Position numbers and translations under genes: made by a program | DNA from: Proteles cristata cristata | Lineage: Eukaryota > Chordata > Mammalia > Carnivora > Hyaenidae | Direction of reading: 5' to 3' | Assembly: GCA_017311185.1 (NCBI GenBank) | Contig: JAESUZ010001289.1 | Span: 96,513-160,512 of the forward strand | DNA: 64,000 nt | Shown here: positions 45,961 through 54,530 of the stretch, piece after piece | Layout: the number at the start of each line of letters is the position of its first letter | Position numbering within the stretch: position 1 is the stretch's first letter | Notes under the pieces: model-generated | Databases searched by the model: none | Told to the model about the DNA's origin: nothing | Seen by the model: only the letters and a program-made list of their open reading frames with translations

Positions 45961-46678
45961 GAATTGTTAGATGTGACCTCTTCCAGACTATGTGAACTCT
46001 CTCATTAGAGGGGTTCCATTACAAAATGGAAAAGTAGGAACTAAATGGTGGGAATTTTGCAAAATAGGGTCCATGTATCAGAAAAATGAGTTAGATCAAA
46101 TAGTTCCTTTCTAGCCCTAAAATATCTATCATACTGTTAGATTACCTCATCATGACTGGTGAGGACATTTTGCACCCTCTGAAAGGCTGGTCTCGTAGAA
46201 AGTCTTTGAAGTAACTCAGACAAGAAAGTAGAAGTCGATCCAAGTGGGTGCCAGGAGGGTGGGCGTGGGCTGTGTGATGCTAACACGGCATGTAACAGGA
46301 CACGACTCTGATCGTATGTGGTGAGTTTCTCAGCAATAAGGATAAAGAGTTAATGAGACTCATGTCCAGCAACATTTACAGCCATTGCAGAATATTCAAT
46401 GACACAAATAATAAATCTGAGGCTCATAATAAAATGTGCGTCAGTCATTGGATTGAGGTCCTGCATGATCTTTGGAAGGAAGCCCTCGGGGCGGGGGGTG
46501 GTATTGTCTTCCTGGGAGACCCTGGGAGACACGAGTGAGTTAAATGCAGATAGAGTTTTGTGGCAATTTATAGTGGCAATCAGAATATTTGACAACCACA
46601 AATGCAGATACGGAAAGATCTGGCAAAGAGAAATCTGTGGACCCGGTGGAGGAGAGCAGATGCGTGTACTGGAAATCA

Positions 46679-46797
46679 GCAGATGGTGACCAGGGGGCCT
46701 TTGGTATTAGGTGTCCATGGAGGTAGCCAGCAATGGCGTATGTCTTTTGACCTTAACAACTCTGTCTTCATATAAAGTACTAAATGAGGACCCCTGG
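46679..46797 (+). repeat. Inverted partner of the RPL10-intron-derived segment at 47851-47971
   Basis: About 119 bp matching the reverse complement of 47851-47971 at roughly 82% by hand alignment. Shared words include GCAGATGGTGAC, CCATGGAGGTAGC and GTCTTCATATAAAGTACT. It has no SNORA70 sequence upstream and no clear RPL10 exon downstream. Origin unknown: local inverted duplication, an unnamed repeat present in both places, or another partial retrocopy. Confidence 0.8.
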
Positions 46798-46989
46798 ATT
46801 CTTTTACACAGTATTGCCAAACTTGACATTTATCAGACTGTTCAGGAGGCCCTTAATATGATCTATGAATCACATTTATGCTTCTATTGAGGATGGTTTA
46901 TATTTTGTCAAAATAGCAGAAAAGATTTTTGCCTCTCATTCAATTAAGACACAAGCATAACTGATATAAGCTTTTTCATTTTAGACACC

Positions 46990-47390
46990 TTTTCAGGAGA
47001 AACATCCCACTGTCACCTGTTTGAATGGCTCCTTCTCCACTCATCAGGCTTTCCAAGCCCACTTGCTTTGGTTCCAAGAATGTGCTGGGAACACTCCCCT
47101 CCCTGAAGTCCACATGGGTCACTTTCAAGCTCCTCTCTGATTGTGTGATTTAAAACTGTAACCCTTAGTGTGAACCACCATCTGACATGCTGTGTATTTA
47201 CTTATTTATCTTCTCATGTCTTACATCCCTCTCTTCCCAACTTAGAATTAAGATCCACAAAGGTAGGAATTTTGGTCTGTTTTGTCCACTGCTGGGCTCT
47301 CAGGACCGAGACCAGTGCTGGCACCAGGGGAGGCTGTCACTAAGCATGTGTTGAATTAACTAATGAACAAAGAAACAAATTGCCACCCAT
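46990..47390 (+). mobile_element. L2 LINE fossil, 3' end, sense
   Basis: GAATTAAGATCCACAAAGGT near 47246, GGTCTGTTTTGTCCACTGCT near 47273, GACCAGTGCTGGCACCAGGG near 47310 and GTTGAATTAACTAATGAAC near 47350 follow the L2 3' end (ATGTAAGCTCC, TGTCTGTTTTGTTCACTGCT, AGTGCCTGGCACATAG, TGTTGAATGAATGAA). Confidence 0.7.
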
Positions 47391-47636
47391 CCAACAAGCC
47401 AAAGTGTGAACATCTTTTTTTTTTTTTTGACACGAAGGAGGATTTATTGGTGGGCATAAATAAGGAGGGGAATCACTAAAGTTCTCATGAGGGCAAAGCT
47501 GGCCTCTTGTCCAGGGGACTATGATGAGGGATATGTTTGACCGACAGTCATCTGGGATGAGCTACTTTTCAGCTACTCTGTCTTGACATTCATCTGCATT
47601 AAACTTAGTAATGCCCCTTTTCTTGGAGATGTGGAT

Positions 47637-47708
47637 CTAGGGAGCTATGCAAGGAATAGGATCAGAAAGCCTGGACAGTGGGGCAAGGAAAGTCACAGCA
47701 CAACTCAC
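47637..47708 (-). other. Retained RPL10 intron (72 bp, GT-AG) inside the retrocopy
   Basis: Read on the minus strand it starts GTGAGTTGTG directly after the codons for FPDGQK (RPL10 FPGRQK) and ends CTCCCTAG directly before ATCCACATC (RPL10 IHI). It interrupts otherwise continuous RPL10 coding similarity, so it is a genuine unspliced intron rather than an insertion. This shows that the template was pre-mRNA. Confidence 0.88.
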
Positions 47709-48038
47709 TTTCTGGCCGTCAGGGAACTTGAACTTGACCTTGTGTAGGGCCTCAGTCATATGCTCCTTGTTCTACAGCTTGGCACGGATGGACATGATGA
47801 CTTGGTCAGTGTGGACCCTGACCACTGTGCTCAGGGGTGTCCAGCAGTACCCAGGTGTCTTCATTAAGTACTTTATATGAAGACAAAGTGACCAAGGTGA
47901 AAAGACACACACCATTGCTTGCTACCTCCATGGATACCTGATACCAGAAAGTCCCCCTTGTCACCATCTGCCCCACCTGCACTACTTGTCTGCAAACTGG
48001 GGATGGCATGAGGTCAGACACGACTGTCCACTGGAAAG

Positions 48039-48165
48039 GGCCGTCTCCATGGTCCCTTACAGCAACCCAGGTAGTCAACAGGCTGCAGACGCCACCACGG
48101 AGGCTGCTGTCTGCAGCCATTGGTCACTGGGCCCCTGTGGAGAAAGAGCTTGTTTGGTTGCAGAC
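48039..48165 (-). ncRNA. SNORA70: SNORA70-like H/ACA snoRNA copy at the 5' end of the snoRT
   Basis: SNORA70 guides pseudouridylation and normally sits in an RPL10 intron. The minus strand gives landmarks GGGGCCCAGTG, CAATGGCTGCA, GTCTGCAGCCTGTT and GGGTTGCTGTAAGGGAC in SNORA70 order. The first stem is kept: GTCTGCAACC at the 5' end pairs with GGCTGCAGAC. An H box ACAGCA is present at 48110-48105. The 3' ACA box reads ACG (48044-48042), and ACA is normally needed for stability, so this copy is probably not functional. There is no host intron around it to drive processing. The 5' end of the retrocopy coincides with the snoRNA 5' end. Confidence 0.85.
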
Positions 48166-48182
48166 AAAGTATGAAAATTCTT

Positions 48183-49743
48183 AAATAGCTAGTCTGGTGC
48201 TTATTGCTTTTTCCTCACAAACTGAGGCAAAGAAACAGATGGTTTTTTATCAGTTTTTCAGGTTGCTCTCTAGAAGCTTTGAAAATACCCAAAATATCAG
48301 TGGTGCTTGAGATATAACAAAGCCTCCATGGATTTGCGCAGGTTTAGTCCTTTAACATTGACATTGGGTGATGTAATGCTTGCCATTACTCTCATTTTGA
48401 ATATTTTCCTTCATCGAATAACTGAAGTGGTAGTTTCAGTTCAGAAAAGCAATGTATTTCTATGTCACCGAGATCTTTAAAAAGCACCAGAAAAACCCGC
48501 AAAGTGTGAGTTTTCAGCGAAAGCACCTATACAACCTAACGAAATTTATTTTATTAGCTCTTGACTGGATGAGAATTAATGCCCATTTTGCGTGAGCTCA
48601 TTGAGATAAGTGGAGACTGTAGTCAGCCTCACGTGCCCGTGGGCCTCCTGGGGAACTGAGGGCAGCGATCTCTCTCCTTTATGGACTTTCCAGCACCAGA
48701 CCCTAAACAATAAGGCATCTCATGGTTGGCAGGGAACTGGCTTCTTCCTAGAAACCATCCAAAAATCCATGTTGATGAGCTTGCTCATTCTGTGCTGAAG
48801 CAGACACTTCATGACACTTTTCTAAAGGCTCCTTTTTTGGCTTTATTGTACCACTTATTTGTTGTTGTCTTAGAAATTTTACTTAACTCTTTCGAACCCT
48901 CCAAAAACAGGGGCATTACTACTAGTGTGTCACTGCAAGGTTCTGAGGGCAGACTCCAAGATTCCTGGAGGTGCGGCTCAGCACCGACTCCTTCCAGCCC
49001 TTTCTTTTCCCAGGCGGACCTCCTTCCCTCCCTGCCGTCTTCATATTTGTGCTGGGACCCGAGGAAAGGCCTAGTAAAAGTGAGTGGTCATACCCGGTTC
49101 ATGACTTCTCATCCACGTAACCAGCTTTATGGGGACTTGGGGCTGTAGAGAGAGAGATGGAGCCATCACTCAAGCAGTGACATTAGCAGCCAAGGGTGTG
49201 GAAGCCAAGACCAGTCATCACGGAAAGCAGCACAGGCTGGAGGGCCCCAGAACTGCTAACCACCAAAGTCCAGAGAGCCTGAAAGAACCGGTGGCTGACA
49301 ATCGCTGGAGCCAGAGAGGCTGGCAAAGACCCAAGGCTGGTTAAACCCGCTTAGAAAGTCGGGGGGGCGGGGTCTGCTGCCATCCACATGACCCTCCCCA
49401 ACCTGCCATGTGTGAGAGCTGCCGCCCAAGGCTCTGCCTGATGGATCCCTGAACGTAACAGATCCTCCACTGCTTGAATGCAGGAAGCAGGGAGGGTGGA
49501 CAGCCAAAGCCTCACCTCAGCTGGGCACCCACCCACTGACTTCACGTTTGGTTTGCTAACTCCTCACACCTTGTTGCGTCCTGTTTGTTGTGTGACTTCA
49601 TCTTGTGCTTTGCTTTGTGTGACATGTATGAAGCCAAGTTAAATGCATGGTGAAATATCACTGAGTTTGGAATCCTGACCCAGCAAATTGTGTTAAATTT
49701 GCTCTATGACTGAATAAAGCTGACATTGTAGGAAGACAAAATG
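48183..49743. other. Unassigned sequence
   Basis: About 1.55 kb. A 140-codon open frame (48726-49148) has no motif I recognise. No repeat named. Confidence 0.35.
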
Positions 49744-49865
49744 AGCCCCATTGAGCTCTGAGCTGAGCGTGGAGTCTGCTTGGAGATCTTTCTCTCCCTG
49801 ACCTTCTCCTGCTCATGCTTTTTCTCTCTTTCTTTCTTAAAATAAATAAATAAGCTTAAAAAAAG
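49744..49865 (+). mobile_element. 5'-truncated CAN-type SINE (body and tail only)
   Basis: Starts within the central region (TGAGCTGAGCGTGGAGTCTG) and keeps the CT-rich body and AAATAAATAAATAAGC tail. The tRNA head is absent. Confidence 0.85.
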
Positions 49866-50095
49866 AGTACAGGGCACTTGGGTGGTTCAGTCAGTTAAAG
49901 TGTCTGACTTTGGCTCAGGTTATGATCTGTCAGTCCATGAGTTTAAGCCCTGCATCGGGTTCTGTGCTGACAGCTCAGAGCCTGGAGCCTGCTTGGGATT
50001 CTGTGTTTCTGTCTCTCTCTGCCCCTCCCCCACTTATGTTCTGTGCCTCTCTCTCAAAAATAAACAAACTTTAAAAAAACTTAAAAAAAAAGAAT
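49866..50095 (+). mobile_element. SINEC_Fc-like SINE in the tail of the truncated SINE
   Basis: Body from GGGCACTTGGGTGGTTCAGT at 49872 to about 50090. The box B is diverged (ATGAGTTTAAGCCC). Flanks AAAAGAGTACA and AAAAGAATACA suggest a TSD with one mismatch and insertion into the neighbouring A tail, same orientation. Confidence 0.9.
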
Positions 50096-50858
50096 ACAAA
50101 GCTCTCAGCATAGCGACTATTTAAACCAAAAATATTAAATATATTAAGTTTTATTATGTAAATTATTTCTATATCTTGAAGCATAATATTGAGATTTATT
50201 TGTTGAAAGGATAAATGAATGAATTCTAGTGAACATAACAACATTCTTTTTAAAGTTGTGTTTTTGAGGAAATAAATTTTTTTACACGGATGAACTATGG
50301 TATTAAATCCCATCTTTTCTGATCATTAATCATTATTTATGGATTATTTTGCTTAATATGTGTTCCTAATTATTTTTCTTTTCAAATATTAACTTCTGAT
50401 ATTATAAAGTTTCGATTTTCTGTGGATTTACCATATTGAATGAGTTGTTAGAGTATTGCTCTGAATGAGACAAAATCTATATCAGTATTATCACAGGAAA
50501 AAAATGGTCACAAAAACTAACCAACACACTTTTTCAAGCTTCATTTTGATTTAATCAAATAAACTTTTCTGTAGTAAATATTAACTACCTAAAAAACTGA
50601 CCTCCAAATAATTAAATGTGGGGAGATCCCCTGTGCCAGGACACCTACTGCGGACTTTGGGCTCACACAGATTCCAAATGAGAACTTGCTTCCTGTGTGG
50701 AGGCTGTCAGCTGCCAGAGGCTGGGCTGGCCCCAGGCCAACCCCCCACATCTTCGGAGCTTCCCATCTTGCAGCTGTAACCAGGATTAAATAACCTAATG
50801 TACGGAAAACACTTGGAATATTTCCTGGAGTGCTGAAAGGATTCAGGAATAATAGGTA
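50096..50858. other. Unassigned AT-rich sequence
   Basis: No recognised feature. 50580-50860 is less AT-rich and unassigned. Confidence 0.3.
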
Positions 50859-50982
50859 GATTATGAAGATGATGATGATGATAGTGATGGTGATGATGAT
50901 GGCGATGAAGACAATGATGATGGTGGTGATATTATGGTGATGGCAATGGTGGTGGTGATGATGATGATGATGATGATAGTGA
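50859..50982. repeat. GAT/GGT trinucleotide tract, imperfect
   Basis: GATGAT, GGTGAT and GGTGGT units over 124 bp. On the minus strand one frame reads as a run of histidines, and others as isoleucine-rich runs, in a 151-codon open frame (50589-51044) that has no other support. A simple repeat, not a gene. Confidence 0.93.
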
Positions 50983-51639
50983 CATTCCATGCCCCTGAGA
51001 CCAGTTTCCAGAAAATATTGCTTGTAGTACTTTCTAAAGACCAATGATCTCTACTCTTGGGAATACCTGAAACTCATTAATCCATGGGTAAAATACATTT
51101 GTGATTTTTCCACCTGGACAACAGATGTCAAAATAAAGGTGAAGAACAGAGCATGCAGAGTTAAGAAATTTTCTGAGGTCGTCATCAAGCGCAGGGGGAC
51201 TGTCACTCTAAACGGATCCTCTGACTGCATTCTGCCGTGCTCTAAATACTATTCTCATCATTTCTTTTTCACAACAAGTGACTGGCCGCTGCTGACCCGT
51301 GCCGCATCACGGGGCTGCCCAGGCCATGAGGCTGCTGCCCCCCACCCCTCCATGCCCAGCAGCCTGCTCCCCTCCCACCTTCCCAGGGAGACCGCCTGCC
51401 CCGGGCTCAAGGCTCCTTCTGCACCATCTCCTCTCCTCTCTGATCTCCCCTCGGGTCCATTTGTTTCCTTCCTTGTGTTATCAAGTCACCCTTTACCAGA
51501 GTCCTTCCCCTTGCTAGAAACATGGCATTCACAAGGCACTGCAGTGCAGAGATGGGTATCGACGTATTGTTTGTGCTTATCACAACTTCCGAACACTCAA
51601 ACCAGTAGATCTTTCTATTTAATATCTTGATGAGGGAGC

Positions 51640-52230
51640 ACGTGCGTTACATCAATTCAAGTTTGTTTCTGCCAAAATGCTATTGAGATTTTGATAAGGA
51701 TTGCCTTGAACCTGCGGTCACTTTGGGTAGTATGGGCTTCTAACTGTATTATGTCTTTTGATCCAAGAGCACAAGATGTCTTTCCATTTATGTGTATCTT
51801 GTATTTCTTTTAGCAATGTTTCCAGGTTTCCAGTGTACCTGTCTTTCACCTCCTTTGTTACATTTATCCCTAAGGATGTAATTCTTTTTGGTCTAATAAA
51901 TAAACTTGCTTTTTGAGTTTCTTCTTTGACTTGGTTATCCTTAGTGAATAGAAACACCATTGACTTGTGTATTGCTTTTGTTTCCTGCTACTTTGTTGAA
52001 CTTGTTCAATAGTTTGAATAAATGTGTGTGTGTGTGTGTGTGTGTGTGGCATTTAGGGTTTTGTACATATATAAGTTTATTCATGGATCTATACATGATC
52101 ATGCCATCTGTGAACAGAAATAATTTTACTTCTTCTTTTCTGATTTGGATGGCTTTCATTTCTTTTTCTCGTGTCATTGAACTGCTAGCACTCTGTTGTG
52201 GTTATGACTGGGATGCATGAGTTTATAAAT
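51640..52230 (-). mobile_element. L1 ORF2/3' region fossil, antisense
   Basis: TTTGATAAGGATTGCCTTGA near 51693, CTTTGGGTAGTATGGGCTTC near 51721, GTCTTTCACCTCCTTTGTTA near 51841, TTATCCCTAAGGATGTAATT near 51864 and ATGCCATCTGTGAACAGAAA near 52100 are reverse-complement L1 text. A (TG)n tract of about 13 units (52023-52048) sits inside. No intact frame. Confidence 0.85.
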
Positions 52231-52345
52231 ACCACGAGGATCATGTTCTTAGGGGTATGTTTTCAATCCCATTGATACCATGCTCCATGCTGTCTCATCT
52301 CGGATGAGATTCAAAGGGAAATAATTCAGATATTTTCATGCACTC

Positions 52346-52372
52346 TTTTTTTTTTTTTTTTTTTTTTTTTTT
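52346..52372. repeat. Poly(T) run of 27 without a recognised element
   Basis: A pure T27 run. On the minus strand it would be a poly(A) tail, with AATATA about 20 bases upstream as a possible variant polyadenylation signal. The adjacent sequence is not one I recognise and I found no TSD partner. Confidence 0.85.
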
Positions 52373-52469
52373 ACAGATACCAGTTTATATATTCGCTTCA
52401 AGCTTATGACCTCAGCCTGAATAAAGTCATTTTTGCCTTAGTCATGTTCAGATGAATGAGACCACTAAC

Positions 52470-52740
52470 AGGTCCGTAAAGCCCAGAAAGCTTGCTGTGG
52501 GTGTCTATGGTGGGGATTTCAGAGCAGGCTTAGGTAGAGGCCTTTGAGGGGCACAGAGGGAGGGAGCCCATGGAGGGTGACAGATGCGCACATTCTAGAG
52601 AGTTTGGCCTTTACAACGCAGTCAGTGGAAAGTCATGAAAGTTTCTGATCTAATGGGAGCTGTGTTTTAGGCAGATGTTCTGTTCAGCACTGCAAAGAAT
52701 GGATTTGTGGAAACCGGTTACAATTAATTGAATGTGATTT
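52470..52740 (-). mobile_element. Possible L2 internal fragment, antisense
   Basis: GAGAGTTTGGCCTTTACAAC near 52598, a gap, then GGAAAGTCATGAAAGTTTCT near 52627 and CTAATGGGAGCTGTGTTTTA near 52651 resemble reverse-complement L2 internal text (GAGTTTGGATTTTATTCTG, GGGAAGCCATTGAAGGTTTT). Weak. Confidence 0.4.
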
Positions 52741-53745
52741 TCTGAACATTCTTCAATGCAGTTCCTACTTTTTTCCTTTCCTTCCCTCCTTCAGTCCCAC
52801 CTTTCTTCTTCCTTTACTTTTGCAAACTGCTTTATCCATGTTGCTTTTTTCCTTCTCTCTTGCCTCCTTTAATCCACCAAAAAGCACTTCCCATTGTCAA
52901 TGGCAATTAAAACCAAGGAAGCAAAGCCCATTTTCTGTCCCCAGATGAGGACCACCACTGTTAAACAGACTGAAAGAACCTTCCAAAATAGTAAAGTAGG
53001 AAGGTAGGGACTTGGCTAATGAAAGTAAAGCCCAGTGACAAATGTGAGATATTAAAGTATTTTTTTCTTATAAAAGAATATCTTCACCTTTAATGTTAAT
53101 TTTAAAACATCATTGGAAAAATACGGTTGAATTACTTCATGAAAATTCTCAACTAAAATAGAGTATGATAAATCTCAGTGACTTTAATCTTAAACCTCAA
53201 ACACTAAATATCTGAACAAACTAAATACGTCCAAAATGCCAAATTGTCTTGAGGATAATAAGCATGTAGCCTGAGCCACATTTGGGTTGGTATCTTCCAT
53301 GCATAGTTGTAATCAACAACTTGGGAGTGAAAACTTTCTATTCATTTTCTATCATCTGAAGGTGAATGTTTTTGCTTAATTACTTTATCCCTAGTCAATG
53401 TGGAAAATGCACACCTATTGATCTGCACACCCAGCTTTCCCTTGGAATGTGACATTAGCATGGATTTCTTGTTTACTCTTTGCTGGTGACGAGTAGGGGA
53501 TGAATTGGCATCAAGTTCGTCATGCAGTCCCAGGTCACTGTGGATGGCAGAGACAGAGGACGCAGAGTACGTGCAGTGACTCCCCCATTTTGACAATGAT
53601 CCCCACTGTTTTAGATGAATTGGAACAGGACCAATGATGCCCATTTAGGAAAAACAGTTCTGAAGAGTCGATATGGCGAACAACACAAAACTGGTTTCAA
53701 TTGCAAAGAGCCTCGCCCTGTGACCAGACAGAAATGGATTTGTGT
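52741..53745. other. Unassigned sequence
   Basis: No confident element in about 1 kb. Confidence 0.3.
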
Positions 53746-53749
53746 ATTT

Positions 53750-53945
53750 ATTTCACCTCACACTTTCTGTGTAACCTTGAAGATGCGACTTCACCTCTTT
53801 CCTGTCAGCACCCTCATCTATAAAATGTGGCTAGCAATACTGTCCCTGCCAGGCTGATTTGTGGACCGTTGGTAACATGCATAAGGAAAGTGCTGTGTAT
53901 ACTCTTGGAAAAATGTACAGTGTCCTAAATGAGTTTAAAATATGT
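53750..53945 (+). mobile_element. MIR fossil, sense
   Basis: CTGTGTAACCTTGAAGATGC at 53768, CTTCACCTCTTTCCTGTCAG near 53789, CTCATCTATAAAATGTGGCT near 53813 and ACTGTCCCTGCCAGGCTGAT near 53839 follow the MIR core landmarks closely. Confidence 0.75.
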
Positions 53946-54374
53946 GGGCTTTTCCCTCTATCCTGAAAGGGAAGCGAGGTACTGGAAAGATGTATAAAGA
54001 AGCACTTTACTCCAATATGAGATGGATTTGCCAGATGTAGAAGTAAAAGCATAGGATAGTCCGTTAAATTTGAATTTCAGTAATCAATGAGTGTTATACT
54101 TTTTAGTATAAGTGTGTCCATGCTGTATTTGGGAAGTACTTATACTAAAGATTGTTCATGGCTTTTCTGAGATTGAAATTTAACTGGGTGCTTCGTACCT
54201 TATCTGACAACCCTAGTGTGGGATTATATTGAAAGATGGTTTTTATTGCTTTTTTGGACTATTCTGAGGTCCTATTCTTTTCTCAATAAGACCGTGTCGT
54301 GTTTGGCAAGGGAGGGGCGGCGCTGCCCAGACCGAACTGGAATGAAGGTCTGGACATAACATGCGTCTCGTTGC

Positions 54375-54530
54375 TTGCACGCCCCTCATCCCTCACTTAC
54401 AAAACGGGGCCAATGAACCACCATCAAAACAGCTTGGTATATTATCTGATTAAATAAGTTAATGGATATAACAGACTCGAATAAGGGCCTGGAATGTCGT
54501 AAGTGCTCAAAATGCCAATTATCACATATA
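54375..54530 (+). mobile_element. MIR fossil, sense
   Basis: TCATCCCTCACTTACAAAAC near 54387, ATCTGATTAAATAAGTTAAT near 54444, GGGCCTGGAATGTCGTAAGT near 54485 and GTGCTCAAAATGCCAATTAT near 54503 match the 3' half of MIR. Confidence 0.65.

Larger units (their letters stand above)
47401..48182 (-). pseudogene. RPL10: RPL10/SNORA70 snoRNA retroposon (snoRT), with poly(A) and TSD
   Basis: Retrocopy of unspliced RPL10 pre-mRNA on the minus strand. Order from its 5' end (48165): SNORA70-like snoRNA, remainder of the host intron, an RPL10 exon (about 47855-47709; reads VRVHTDQVIMSIRAKL then a stop), a retained 72 bp intron with GT...AG ends (47708-47637), and the last exon (from 47636; reads IHISKKRGITKFNADE). 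The RPL10 stop position is at 47487-47485, AATAAA at 47448-47443 and the poly(A) at 47428-47415. Parental RPL10 is a 60S ribosomal protein. Here the in-frame stop, substitutions and missing 5' exons make it dead as a protein gene. Flanks AAAGTGTGAACATCTT (47401-47416) and AAAGTATGAAAATTCTT (48166-48182) are a TSD with three differences, implying moderate age. Confidence 0.88.

Noticed and set aside
48039..48165. Functional SNORA70 gene
   Set aside because: The 3' ACA box reads ACG, the copy lies in a retroposed pseudogene without its own host intron, and the flanks are a target-site duplication. Reported as a probably dead copy.
50589..51044. Open frame with a histidine run
   Set aside because: The histidines come from a GAT/GGT simple repeat read on the minus strand. 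No other coding evidence.
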